Shown here: positions 16,228-24,617 of the stretch, piece after piece | Position numbering within the stretch: position 1 is the stretch's first letter | Layout of the letters: each line of letters starts with the position of its first letter | Source of the DNA: RECO01 sp050485385 | GTDB lineage: Bacteria > Pseudomonadota > Alphaproteobacteria > Geminicoccales > Geminicoccaceae | Direction: 5' to 3' | Assembly: GCA_050485385.1 (NCBI GenBank) | Contig: JBJHBG010000054.1 | Coordinates: 1 to 31,731, forward strand | DNA: 31,731 nt | The notes under the pieces: model-generated | What the model was told of the DNA's origin: nothing | The model's database searches: none | Seen by the model: the letters and a program-made list of their open reading frames with translations, nothing else | Position numbers and translations under genes: made by a program

Positions 16228-17043
16228 TCAGCGCTGGCAGGCCGGACAATGGTAGGTGGCGCGGCCTCCTTGGACGAATCGGGCGATGGTCGCCCGCCCG
16301 CAGATGCAAGGCTCGCCTGCACGATCGTAGACTCTGAAGTTGCGCTGAAAGTTGCCCAGCTCGCCGTCCGCCTGGACGTAGTCGCGCAGACTGGAGCCGC
16401 CCGCCTCGATCGCCTCGGCCAGCACCTCGCGGATCGCCAGGGCGAGCCGCGCCGAGGCCGCAGGCTTCAGCCAGCCGGCGCGGCGACGCGGCGAGAGGCG
16501 CGCGCGGAACAGGCTCTCGCTGGCGTAGATGTTGCCGACGCCGACGACGAGCCGCTGGTCCATCAGGGCGAGCTTCAAGGCGGTCTGGCGGCCGGCCAGT
16601 GCCACCGCCAGGGCCGTGCCGTCGAAGCTGTTGGCGAGCGGCTCCAGCCCCAGGTGACGGAACCACTTGTGCCCGTCCAGCGTCGCCGTCGGCAAGAGCT
16701 CGGCCATGCCGAACCGGCGTGGGTCGTGAAAGCGCAGGACCGTGCCGTCGTCGAAGGCGAAGGTGAGGTGCTCGTGGGTGCCGAGCGACGGGCCGTCGAA
16801 CACCAACCGGCCCGACATGCCGAGGTGGAGCACCAGGGTTCGGTCGTCGTCGAGGTCGATCAGGAGATATTTGGCGCGGCGGCGAAAGGCGACCGGTCGC
16901 CGGCCCTCGAGCCGTTCGGGCAGGGCCGGGGGCAGGGGAAAGCGGAGGTCGGCGCGGTGCTGCTCCAGCCGGACGATCCGGCAGCCGGCGAGGCGTCGCT
17001 CGAGGGCGCGCTTGGTCGTCTCGACTTCGGGCAACTCGGGCAT
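16228..17043 (-). CDS. mutM: formamidopyrimidine-DNA glycosylase
   Basis: 271 residues, the normal size. The N-terminus MPELPEVETTKRAL supplies the catalytic Pro and Glu after Met removal, and K58 in RRAKYLLIDL matches the conserved beta-hairpin lysine. The helix-two-turn-helix is VVGVGNIYASESLFRARLSP. The C-terminal zinc finger keeps four cysteines, C246, C248, C266 and C269, but the first pair is C-x-C where the family normally has C-x2-C or a longer spacing; I checked the bases and see no room for a simple misread. It removes 8-oxoguanine and related lesions by glycosylase/lyase action. The gene is divergent from ubiE across 150 bases. Confidence 0.96.
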   Translation of the reverse strand: MPELPEVETTKRALERRLAGCRIVRLEQHRADLRFPLPPALPERLEGRRPVAFRRRAKYLLIDLDDDRTLVLHLGMSGRLVFDGPSLGTHEHLTFAFDDGTVLRFHDPRRFGMAELLPTATLDGHKWFRHLGLEPLANSFDGTALAVALAGRQTALKLALMDQRLVVGVGNIYASESLFRARLSPRRRAGWLKPAASARLALAIREVLAEAIEAGGSSLRDYVQADGELGNFQRNFRVYDRAGEPCICGRATIARFVQGGRATYHCPACQR

Positions 17044-17193
17044 CGTCAACCTCGGGGCGACGGAGGGGGGCCTGGGCTCCCGGCTTGCCCCTCGGGGGCC
17101 GCGCTCTATAACCGCGCTGACACGCCGGCGCCAAGCGGTCTCCCGCGGGGTGCCGCGGCAGCCCCCTCCGATCCGCCTCGAGTGTGTTCCGCC

Positions 17194-17952
17194 ATGGCCG
17201 ACCCCGCCGACCGCCTCGCCCGCTCCTTCGGCTTCAAGAGCGTCGATCCGGACGCCAAGGCGAGCCTCGTGCGGCAGGTGTTCGACAGCGTGGCCGGGCG
17301 CTACGACCTGATGAACGACCTGATGAGCCTCGGCGTGCATCGGCTGTGGAAGGACGCGCTGGTCGACTGGCTGGCGCCGCGGCCGGGCCTGATCCATGCC
17401 GATCTGGCCGGCGGCACGGGCGACGTCGCCTTCCGCATCCATGACCGGGTCGGCGGGGTGGGCGAGATCGCCGTCGTCGACATCAACGAGCAGATGCTCC
17501 GGGTCGGCCGCGACCGGGCCTTCGACCGCAATGCCTTCGAAGACCTGCATTGGATCGCGGGCGATGCGATGGCGCTACCCTTTGCCGACACGAGCCGCGA
17601 CAGCGTCACCATCGCCTTCGGCATCCGCAACGTCACCCACGTCGACCGCGCGTTGAGCGAGGCCTTCCGCGTCCTGAAGCCCGGTGGACGCTTCCTCTGC
17701 CTCGAGTTCTCCAAGGTGACGCTGCCGGCCTTGGAGCGCCTCTACGACACCTACTCCTTCGCCGTGCTGCCGCGCCTCGGCCGGCTGGTCGCCGGCGATG
17801 CCGCGAGCTACCGCTATCTGGCCGAGAGCATCAGGCGATTCCCCGACCAGGACGCGTTCGCCGCCTTGATGGCCGCTGCCGGCCTCGAGCGGGTGCGCTA
17901 CCGCAACCTCTCCAGCGGGATCGCCTGCATCCACTCCGGCTGGCGACTGTAG
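17194..17952 (+). CDS. ubiE: demethylmenaquinone/2-methoxy-6-polyprenyl-1,4-benzoquinol methyltransferase
   Basis: 252 residues. The UbiE/COQ5 signatures are present: VRQVFDSVAGRYDLMNDLMSLGVHRLWKD near the N-terminus, the SAM site ADLAGGTGDVAF (69-79), and AFGIRNVTHVDRALSEAFRVLKPGG. The chain ends with GIACIHSGWRL as in the family. It performs the C-methylation step of ubiquinone (and, if present, menaquinone) synthesis at the inner membrane. The ATG at 17194 gives a normal N-terminus; upstream in-frame sequence is open but is antisense to mutM. I see no strong ribosome site. ubiB follows after 6 bases, so the two form an operon. Confidence 0.97.
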   Translation: MADPADRLARSFGFKSVDPDAKASLVRQVFDSVAGRYDLMNDLMSLGVHRLWKDALVDWLAPRPGLIHADLAGGTGDVAFRIHDRVGGVGEIAVVDINEQMLRVGRDRAFDRNAFEDLHWIAGDAMALPFADTSRDSVTIAFGIRNVTHVDRALSEAFRVLKPGGRFLCLEFSKVTLPALERLYDTYSFAVLPRLGRLVAGDAASYRYLAESIRRFPDQDAFAALMAAAGLERVRYRNLSSGIACIHSGWRL

Positions 17953-17958
17953 CGCCGG

Positions 17959-19458
17959 GTGGTCCGGCCTCTGCGCCATCTGCTGCGAGCGGTCGGTGTC
18001 GTCCGCTGTCTCGGCCGGCACGGGGCGCTGGTGTTCGTCGACGAATTGCCGCTGCCGCCTTGGCAGCGCCGCATCGTGCATTGGCTCAACCGCACCAACG
18101 TCCCGGGCCGGCGCGGCCAGCGGCTCGCCGCGGCGTTGATCGAATTGGGGCCGATCTACGTCAAGCTGGGCCAGGGCCTCGCCACCCGCCCCGATTTGCT
18201 CGGCGCCGAGGTGGCGGCCGACCTCGCCGAGCTGCAGGACGCGCTGCCGCCTTTTCCCGGCGACCAGGCGGTGGCGACGATCGAGGAGGACTTGGGCGCA
18301 CCGCTCGCGACGTGGTTCGCCGAGTTCGACCGCACACCCGTGGCGGCCGCGTCCGTCGCGCAGGTGCATCACGCTTTCACCAGCGACGGCCGCGAGGTTG
18401 CGGTCAAGGTGCTCCGGCCCGGCATCGGCCAGGTCATCGAGCAGGACCTCCGCTTCTTCGCCTTCTTCGCCTGGATCGCCGAGAAGGTGCTACCGCACTC
18501 CGAGCGGTTGCAGCCGGTGGCGGTGGTGCGCATCTTCGCCGAGACCACGCGGCGCGAGTTGGACCTCAGAATGGAGGCGGCCGCGTGCGACGAATTCCGC
18601 GAGAGCAACCAGCACCACGAATTCTTCCGGGTGCCGGCGGTCGACTGGCAGCGGACCGGCCGGCGGGTGTTCACCATGGAGTGGTGCGCAGGCATCGCCT
18701 CGGACGAGCCGGAGCGCTTGCGCGAGCGCGGCATCGACCCGGAGAGGGTGCTGGAGACCGCGTCCCAGGTGTTCTTCGCCCAGGTCTTCGAGACCGGCTT
18801 CTTCCACGGCGACATGCACCCGGGCAACACCTTCATCGAGGACGACGGCACCATCGTGCCGGTCGACTACGGCATCATGGGCCGGCTCGACATGCCGACC
18901 CGGCTCTTCCTCGGCGAACTGCTGGTGGCCTTCCTCGCCCGCGACTACGCGCGCGTCGCCGCCGTCCAGGTGCGCTGGGGCCTCGTGCCGCCGAACGTCG
19001 ACCAGGGGTCGCTCGCCCAGGCCTGTCGCGCCATTTCCGAGCCGATCATGGGCCTGCCGCTCAACCAGATCTCCATCGGCAAACTGCTCGGTCAGTTCTT
19101 CGAGGTCGCCGCCGCCTACGAGATGCGGGTCAAGCCCGAACTCCTGCTGTTGCAGAAGACCATGATGGTGGCCGAAGGCGTCGGCCGCGCGCTGAACCCC
19201 AAGGTGAACATGTGGCAGCTCGCGCAGCCCCTGGTTGAGCGCTGGATCGCCACCCACCTCGGCCCCGCGGCGCAGGCGAGGATCGCCTGGGAGACTGCCC
19301 AGGACCTCGCCGAGCGCCTGCCGCGGATCGCCCGCCGCGCCGACGTCGTGCTCGCCGGGATGGAGCAGCGCCGCCAGAAGATCAGGCGCGGGCTGATCAC
19401 CGCCGAGCGCGTTGCCTGGTTGGCCCTCGGCGTACTCGCGGGCTTCTTGCTGGCGTAG
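17959..19458 (+). CDS. ubiB: UbiB atypical kinase/ATPase of ubiquinone biosynthesis
   Basis: 499 residues starting at GTG 17959. All ADCK/UbiB markers are visible: the KxGQ motif YVKLGQGLATRPDLL (K69-Q72), the Ala-rich loop AAASVAQVH (129-137), the beta-3 lysine K150 in EVAVKVLRPG, HGDMHPGN at 283-290 and the DYG metal motif at 303-305. A C-terminal hydrophobic segment (about 480-499, AWLALGVLAGFLLA) anchors it in the inner membrane. UbiB supports the ubiquinone hydroxylation/methylation complex, probably by an ATPase cycle rather than protein phosphorylation. It lies six bases after ubiE. GTG is accepted because no in-frame ATG precedes the conserved N-terminus. Confidence 0.96.
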   Translation: MVRPLRHLLRAVGVVRCLGRHGALVFVDELPLPPWQRRIVHWLNRTNVPGRRGQRLAAALIELGPIYVKLGQGLATRPDLLGAEVAADLAELQDALPPFPGDQAVATIEEDLGAPLATWFAEFDRTPVAAASVAQVHHAFTSDGREVAVKVLRPGIGQVIEQDLRFFAFFAWIAEKVLPHSERLQPVAVVRIFAETTRRELDLRMEAAACDEFRESNQHHEFFRVPAVDWQRTGRRVFTMEWCAGIASDEPERLRERGIDPERVLETASQVFFAQVFETGFFHGDMHPGNTFIEDDGTIVPVDYGIMGRLDMPTRLFLGELLVAFLARDYARVAAVQVRWGLVPPNVDQGSLAQACRAISEPIMGLPLNQISIGKLLGQFFEVAAAYEMRVKPELLLLQKTMMVAEGVGRALNPKVNMWQLAQPLVERWIATHLGPAAQARIAWETAQDLAERLPRIARRADVVLAGMEQRRQKIRRGLITAERVAWLALGVLAGFLLA

Positions 19459-19528
19459 CCGTAAGGCCCGTTCCCCGATCGCGGCAGCGGCGCTAGGTGT
19501 CGTGTGCAGCTTCGCTCTGGAGACCGCA

Positions 19529-20581
19529 ATGGACGCCACCGACGCGCCCGAGATCACCGAGACCCTTTCGACCGACGTCCTGGTCGTCGGCGCCGGGCCG
19601 GTCGGCATCTTCGCCGTGTTCGAACTCGGGCTTTTGGGGCTGAAGGCGGTAGTCGTCGACAGCCTCACCAAGCCCGGCGGCCAGTGCGCCGAACTCTATC
19701 CCGAAAAGCCCATCTACGACATTCCGGGTCTGCCCGTGGTCAGCGGCCAGGAGTTGACCGATCGTCTGCTGGACCAGTCGGCACCCTTCGAGCCCGTCTA
19801 CCGGCTGGGCCACCGCGTGATGAGCTTGGCGCGGCGGGACGACGGCCGCTTCCGCGCGACGACCGACTTCGGCCTCGAGGTCGATGCCGCCGCCGTTTTC
19901 ATTGCCGCCGGCTGCGGCAGCTTCGTGCCGCGCAAGCCCAAGGTCGCCGGTGTCCAGGAACTGGAAGGCCACGGCATCGAGTACGCCGTGCGGCGGAAGG
20001 AGGACTTCCGCGGTCGGGACATCGTGGTGATCGGCGGCGGCGACAGCGCCATCGACTGGGTGCTGAGCCTGCTCGACGTCGCGCGGAGCCTCACGCTCGT
20101 CCACCGCCGCGACCGCTTCCGCGCGGCACCGGCCTCCGTCGAGGAAGTGATGGCCGCGGTCGCCGCCGGCCGGATGCGTTTCTTGTTGGGCGAGTTGGAG
20201 GGATTGGAGGCGACGGACGGCACGCTTTCCGCCGTGCGCATCAAGTCGGGCGAGGAGATCCTCAGCCTGCCGTGCCAGAAGCTCCTGCCGTTCTTCGGTC
20301 TCGACATGCGTCTCGGCCCCATCCTCGACTGGCAGCTCGACCTGGAGAACGGCAAGCTGATCAAGGTCGACACCGAGAAGTTCGAGACCTCCACCCCCGG
20401 CATCTTTGCCGTCGGCGACATCAACACCTATCCCGGCAAGCTGAAGCTGATCCTCTCCGGCTTCCACGAGGTCGCGCTCGCCGCGCGCGGCGCCTTCCCC
20501 TACGCCCGGCCGAACGACAAGCTGCGCTTTCAGTACACCACCTCGTCGAGCGAGCTTCAGGAGCGCCTGAAGGTCGCCTGA
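19529..20581 (+). CDS. ferredoxin/flavodoxin-NADP+ reductase, thioredoxin-reductase-like type
   Basis: 350 residues; GGAGA lies a few bases before the ATG at 19529. The FAD site is VLVVGAGPVGIFAVFELGLLG (GAGPVG 21-26) followed by GGQCAELYPEKPIYDIPG, and the NAD(P)H site is IVVIGGGDSAIDW (GGGDSA 169-174) followed by VHRRDRFRA. The C-terminal GIFAVGDINTYPGKLKLILSGFHE closes the flavin site. It lacks the redox CxxC of thioredoxin reductase, which together with the length indicates the TrxR-like ferredoxin-NADP reductases known from Bacillus YumC and alphaproteobacterial homologues. It would supply or withdraw electrons from ferredoxin. It follows ubiB by 70 bases and precedes the repeat protein. 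Confidence 0.92.
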   Translation: MDATDAPEITETLSTDVLVVGAGPVGIFAVFELGLLGLKAVVVDSLTKPGGQCAELYPEKPIYDIPGLPVVSGQELTDRLLDQSAPFEPVYRLGHRVMSLARRDDGRFRATTDFGLEVDAAAVFIAAGCGSFVPRKPKVAGVQELEGHGIEYAVRRKEDFRGRDIVVIGGGDSAIDWVLSLLDVARSLTLVHRRDRFRAAPASVEEVMAAVAAGRMRFLLGELEGLEATDGTLSAVRIKSGEEILSLPCQKLLPFFGLDMRLGPILDWQLDLENGKLIKVDTEKFETSTPGIFAVGDINTYPGKLKLILSGFHEVALAARGAFPYARPNDKLRFQYTTSSSELQERLKVA

Positions 20582-20676
20582 CGGAGGCGCCCTTGGGTAG
20601 GCTCGCGTAACGAGGGTTCTCGGGAACGTGGTCGTCCCGGCATATGGTCCGCCGTCGGCAAAAAAGGAGAACGAAG

Positions 20677-22821
20677 ATGCGTGCTGGCGCCATCGCCCTC
20701 GGTAGCGGTCTCGCTCTTGCCTCGGTGCTGCCCTTGACGGGCGCGGCACAGGAACGTCTGCAACTCCAAGGCGGCTTCTGGCCGGACCCGCAGTCGCTGT
20801 CGGTGCAGTCACAGGGCGCCGTGCCTGCGGCGGCATGGGTTCAGGGCTGCCCCGGCTGGCTGGCGGAGGACCACGTGGCGGTGGTGACGCTCGACCTGCC
20901 GGACGTGCCGCTGCGCTTCTACGCCAGCGGCGACGGTCTGGAGGGGCTGGTCGTTGCGGGGCCGGACGGCCTCTACCGCTGCGCCCGCGCCGACGACCGG
21001 GGCGTCGTCGCGTTGCGCACCGACGCCGCGCTCGCCGGCGACTACGCGCTGTGGCCGACCGGACCGGCGTGGACCGTCCTGCAAGCCACGGTTCTCGTCT
21101 CCGAGGAGGATCTTGCACCGGGCCGGTTGGCGGCGCTCGGCGGTGGCGATGTCGACAGGCTGACGGCCGAGGCGGAGCCCGCCTTCGGGCACTACACGGT
21201 GCCGCCGGCCGGCACGATCGAGGTGGTCTTCGACGTGTCGCACGGGGTGCCGGCCGCCCCGCTCACCCGCAACGATTGCGCCGGCAGCATCGACCCCCGC
21301 CGTCCCGACGTGGTCGTCACGGTCGACCCGGAACGGTCGGTGATGTCGCTGCGCGGCCGCTCGTCGGTCGACACGACGCTGGTCGCCGTCGCTCCGGACG
21401 GCATGATCTACTGCGACGACGACAGCTTCGGCCTCGATCCGGCGCTCGTCATCGACGATGCGATGGCGGGTGAGTGGGCGGTTTGGGTCGGCACGTACGG
21501 CGCCGAAAGCGGCGCGGCGGTCAGGCTCGAGATCGGCGGCGCCCCACTCGACGGGGTGACCGCGCGCTCGGGCGGGTCCCTCGTGATCAACGCCTTCCCG
21601 GCCTTCGGCGTCCACACGGTGCTCGACGGCGACACCTTCGCGCTCGAGATCGATCTCGCCGGCGAAATGCCGGTGGCGACGTGGCGGCCCGAGTGCGCCG
21701 GTGCCATCGATCCGAGCCGGCCCGACACGATCCTCGTGCTGCCCGACGGCGTGGACGAGTTGGCCTTGCGGGTCCGCTCGGACGAGGACACGACCCTGGT
21801 GATCGTCGGCCCGGATCTGGAGACCTGGTGCGACGACGACACCTATGGGCTCGACCCGGCCGTCGTCATCGCGCCGGCCGCCGCCGGGGACTACGCCGTC
21901 TGGGTCGGCGTCTACGGCGGTGGCGGCGGGACCGCGACGCTCGAGCTGGGCGACCTCGGCACCGTCGGCGCCATCGAGTCCTTCGACCACCCCTTTGCCG
22001 GCCGCAACGTCGCGAGCGCGGTCGCCGCCTTCCACATCTTGATGGAGGACGACGAGTTCGCGGAGGTGTTGACCTACGGCCGGCTGGAGGAGACCGGCCG
22101 CGAGGGCTTCGTCCTGCACGACGTGCTCTTGACCGACCCCGACGGCATCGACCCGTCGATCGCCATCGACCGCATCGAGGTGGACGCGGTCGACCTCGAC
22201 GGGCTCGCCACGAACGGTATCCCCGAGCGCTTCAGCCTCGCCTTCGCGGGCATCGACTATGCGGCGCTGGTGGCGCTGGCCGACGACTTCGACGGCGCGG
22301 TGCTGCCGTCGCCGGACGTGCCGCGGCGGCTCGACCTGCGCGTGAGCCTGTTGCCGCCCCCGGGGCAGGATGATCGGCGCGACCTCGACCTCGGGCTCGA
22401 CCTCGAGGGTTGGCTCGGTCTCGGGCTCCAGGCGCGGATGGTGTGGCCGGGGAGCGAGGTGTTCTTCGGCGACGTCGAGGACCTGCCGATGGAGGCGCTG
22501 GCCATCGAGGTGCGCAATCTCGGCTTCCTCGGTGCGGCGGTGCGCGAGCAGGCGCTCGCCATGGGCGTCGATCCGGCCGACCTCGGGGCCATGGCGCTCG
22601 CCGCCTTGGAGGAGGCGTTGGCCGGGCCGGCGCCGTCGGCGGCGCAGCTGCGCATCCTGGAAGTGACGGCCGAACTGTTGGCGGATCTGGACCGGCCGGG
22701 TGTCGTTCGGTTCGGGCTCGTCGCCGACGGCGCGCTCTTGGTCGACGACGTGCTCGCCGCCATCGAGGAGGATAGCGATGGCCGAGTGCGCTTCGAGTTG
22801 AGCTACGAGCCCCTGCCGTGA
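20677..22821 (+). CDS. exported protein with three tandem PPC-like beta repeats and an unassigned C-terminal domain
   Basis: 714 residues from the ATG at 20677, which has AAGGAGA 6-12 bases upstream; a start 11 codons earlier is poorer. Residues 1-24 are a signal peptide (IALGSGLALASVLPLTGAA). Three repeats of about 140 residues follow. Repeats 2 and 3 share C-A-G-x-I-D-P-x-R-P-D, an L-R-x-R-S-x-x-D-T-T-L-V core, Y/W-C-D-D-D, G-L-D-P-A-x-V-I and A-V-W-V-G-x-Y-G; repeat 1 is degenerate but keeps two cysteines and the DYALW end. The paired cysteines (58/102, 201/246, 340/385) are 44-45 residues apart, suggesting one disulfide per repeat. The D-T-T-L-V and C-D-D-D elements resemble bacterial pre-peptidase C-terminal (PPC) domains. 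Residues about 430-714 are acidic and unrecognised. No catalytic motif is seen. Function unknown. Confidence 0.85.
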   Translation: MRAGAIALGSGLALASVLPLTGAAQERLQLQGGFWPDPQSLSVQSQGAVPAAAWVQGCPGWLAEDHVAVVTLDLPDVPLRFYASGDGLEGLVVAGPDGLYRCARADDRGVVALRTDAALAGDYALWPTGPAWTVLQATVLVSEEDLAPGRLAALGGGDVDRLTAEAEPAFGHYTVPPAGTIEVVFDVSHGVPAAPLTRNDCAGSIDPRRPDVVVTVDPERSVMSLRGRSSVDTTLVAVAPDGMIYCDDDSFGLDPALVIDDAMAGEWAVWVGTYGAESGAAVRLEIGGAPLDGVTARSGGSLVINAFPAFGVHTVLDGDTFALEIDLAGEMPVATWRPECAGAIDPSRPDTILVLPDGVDELALRVRSDEDTTLVIVGPDLETWCDDDTYGLDPAVVIAPAAAGDYAVWVGVYGGGGGTATLELGDLGTVGAIESFDHPFAGRNVASAVAAFHILMEDDEFAEVLTYGRLEETGREGFVLHDVLLTDPDGIDPSIAIDRIEVDAVDLDGLATNGIPERFSLAFAGIDYAALVALADDFDGAVLPSPDVPRRLDLRVSLLPPPGQDDRRDLDLGLDLEGWLGLGLQARMVWPGSEVFFGDVEDLPMEALAIEVRNLGFLGAAVREQALAMGVDPADLGAMALAALEEALAGPAPSAAQLRILEVTAELLADLDRPGVVRFGLVADGALLVDDVLAAIEEDSDGRVRFELSYEPLP

Positions 22822-22896
22822 CCGGCCCGTCCCTTGGCAGGGTAGGGGCGGTGGTGTAGTCGGGAGGCCGACATCCGAGCCCCTGGGAACGCGGTC

Positions 22897-24123
22897 GTGG
22901 TCCAGCCCAACGGGCGGGTGCTTCTCGTCATCGGCGGGGGCATCGCCGCCTACAAGACGCTCGAACTGATCCGTCGTCTGAAGGACGCGGGCGTGGCGGT
23001 GCGGGCGATCCTCACCAAGGGCGGGGCGCAGTTCGTCACGCCGTTGGCGGTGGCGAGCCTCAGCGCCGAGAAGGTCTACCAGGATCTGTTCTCGCTGACC
23101 GACGAGGCGGAGATGGGTCACATCCGCCTGTCACGCCAGGCCGATCTGGTGGTGGTCGCCCCCTGCACCGCCGACCTCATGGCCAAGATGGCGGGCGGTC
23201 ACGCCGACGACCTCGCCAGCACGGCGCTGCTCGCCACCGACAAGCCCGTACTGATCGCGCCCGCCATGAACCCGATGATGTGGCAGCACGCGGCGACGCA
23301 GCGGAACCTCGTTCAGCTCCTGGCCGACGGCATCGAAGTGGCGGGTCCGGACACGGGCGACATGGCCTGCGGCGAGGTCGGCGCCGGGCGCATGGTCGAG
23401 CCGGCGGTGCTGCTGCGCGAGATCCTGTTGCGGCTGCGGGCGACGGCGAAGGACCTCCTGGGCCTCCGGGCGGTGGTGACCAGCGGACCGACACACGAGG
23501 CGCTGGACCCCGTCCGCTACCTCGCGAACCGCTCGTCGGGCCGCCAGGGCCACGCCATCGCCGCGGCCTTGGCCGAGGCGGGGGCGACGGTGACGCTGGT
23601 CACGGGCCCGGTGACCCTGCCCGATCCGCCGGGCGTGCGGGTACGCCACGTCGAGAGTGCCCGCGACATGGCGGCGGCGGTCGAGGCGGCGCTACCCGCC
23701 GACATCGCGGTCTGCGCCGCGGCCGTGGCCGACTGGCGGCCGACGGCGGCGGCGGCCGGCAAGCTGAAGAAGAAGGAGGGCAAGGCGCCGCCGCCCTTGG
23801 CGCTGACCGCCAACCCCGACATCCTGGCGACGCTGGCGGCTCCAGGCGAGCGCCGGCCGCGGCTGGTGGTCGGCTTCGCCGCCGAGACCGACGACGTCGA
23901 GGCGCACGCCCGCGCCAAGCTGAAAAAGAAGGGCTGCGACTGGCTCTTGGCCAACGACGTCTCGCCCGCGACCGGCACCTTCGGCGGTGCGCGCAACACG
24001 GTCGTCCTCTTGACCCGCGACGGTGACCTCGAGGCTTGGCCGGAGCTGGACAAGACCGAGGTGGCGAGGCGGCTGGCGGCCCGCATCGGCGCCCACTTCG
24101 CCGCTCCCGGCAACGGGAAGTGA
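22897..24123 (+). CDS. coaBC: bifunctional phosphopantothenoylcysteine decarboxylase / phosphopantothenate-cysteine ligase
   Basis: 408 residues from GTG 22897. The CoaC flavoprotein half (1-185) has GGGIAAYKTLELIRRL, catalytic H75 in EMGHIRLS, APCTADLMAKMAGGHADDL, APAMNPMMW and catalytic C158 in GDMACGEVGAGRM. The CoaB half (about 188-405) has TSGPTHEALDPVRYLANRSSG, the nucleotide segment VTLVTGPV, AAAVADWRP, the KLKKKEGK lysine region before TANPDIL, and GFAAETDD. CoaB joins cysteine to 4'-phosphopantothenate and CoaC decarboxylates the product, giving 4'-phosphopantetheine for CoA. The stop overlaps the dut GTG by 4 bases. The gene is separated from the repeat-protein gene by 75 bases containing only a weak 5-bp stem (22859-22872). 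Confidence 0.97.
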   Translation: MVQPNGRVLLVIGGGIAAYKTLELIRRLKDAGVAVRAILTKGGAQFVTPLAVASLSAEKVYQDLFSLTDEAEMGHIRLSRQADLVVVAPCTADLMAKMAGGHADDLASTALLATDKPVLIAPAMNPMMWQHAATQRNLVQLLADGIEVAGPDTGDMACGEVGAGRMVEPAVLLREILLRLRATAKDLLGLRAVVTSGPTHEALDPVRYLANRSSGRQGHAIAAALAEAGATVTLVTGPVTLPDPPGVRVRHVESARDMAAAVEAALPADIAVCAAAVADWRPTAAAAGKLKKKEGKAPPPLALTANPDILATLAAPGERRPRLVVGFAAETDDVEAHARAKLKKKGCDWLLANDVSPATGTFGGARNTVVLLTRDGDLEAWPELDKTEVARRLAARIGAHFAAPGNGK

Positions 24124-24617
24124 GCGCGAGCCAGACCTTGGCGGTCGGGATCGAGCGCCTGCCACATGGCGAGGGTCTGCCCCTGCCGGCGGCGGCGACG
24201 CCGGACGCGGCCGGGCTCGACGTGGCCGCCGCCGTCGCGGGGCCGCTCATCCTGGCGCCAGGTGCCCGCGTCGCGGTGCCGACCGGGCTCGTCTTGGCCA
24301 TTCCCGCCGGCTTCGAGGGACAGGTCCGGCCGCGTTCGGGCCTGGCTCTCCGCCATGGCGTCACCGTTGCCAACGCGCCCGGCACCATCGACGCGGACTA
24401 TCGCGGCGAGCTGATGGTGCTGTTGGTCAACCTGGGCGACGCTCCCTTTACCGTCGAACGCGGCATGCGTATCGCTCAGCTCGTCGTCGCGCCGGTGGTC
24501 CGGGTGGTATGGCAGGAGCGTTCGGTTGCCGCCGAGGCTACGCTGCGCGGTGCCGGCGGCTTCGGCTCCACCGGGCTTGGCGACGATGACGATCCGGGGA
24601 GTGCGACCACGTCATGA
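24120..24617 (+). CDS. dut: deoxyuridine 5'-triphosphate nucleotidohydrolase
   Basis: 165 residues starting at GTG 24120, inside the coaBC stop (GTGA). All five dUTPase motifs are present in order: PDAAGLDV, RPRSGLALRHG, GTIDADYRGELMV with the catalytic Asp, MRIAQLVV, and the C-terminal Phe-containing GAGGFGSTG arm. The extra acidic tail GDDDDPGSATTS is not conserved. The trimer hydrolyses dUTP to dUMP, keeping uracil out of DNA and feeding thymidylate synthesis. coaBC-dut adjacency is common in proteobacteria. The stop overlaps the rrf2 start (ATGA at 24614-24617), so the three genes are coupled. Confidence 0.97.
   Translation: MSASQTLAVGIERLPHGEGLPLPAAATPDAAGLDVAAAVAGPLILAPGARVAVPTGLVLAIPAGFEGQVRPRSGLALRHGVTVANAPGTIDADYRGELMVLLVNLGDAPFTVERGMRIAQLVVAPVVRVVWQERSVAAEATLRGAGGFGSTGLGDDDDPGSATTS

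Noticed and set aside
22859..22872. GTCGG-GAGG-CCGAC stem before coaBC as a riboswitch or terminator
   Set aside because: Only five pairs, no T-run and no surrounding structure matching a known riboswitch.
20809..23121. A 770-codon minus-strand open frame opposite the repeat protein and the start of coaBC
   Set aside because: The plus strand has a ribosome site, signal peptide and clear repeats, and coaBC overlaps the far end; the antisense frame has no domain character.
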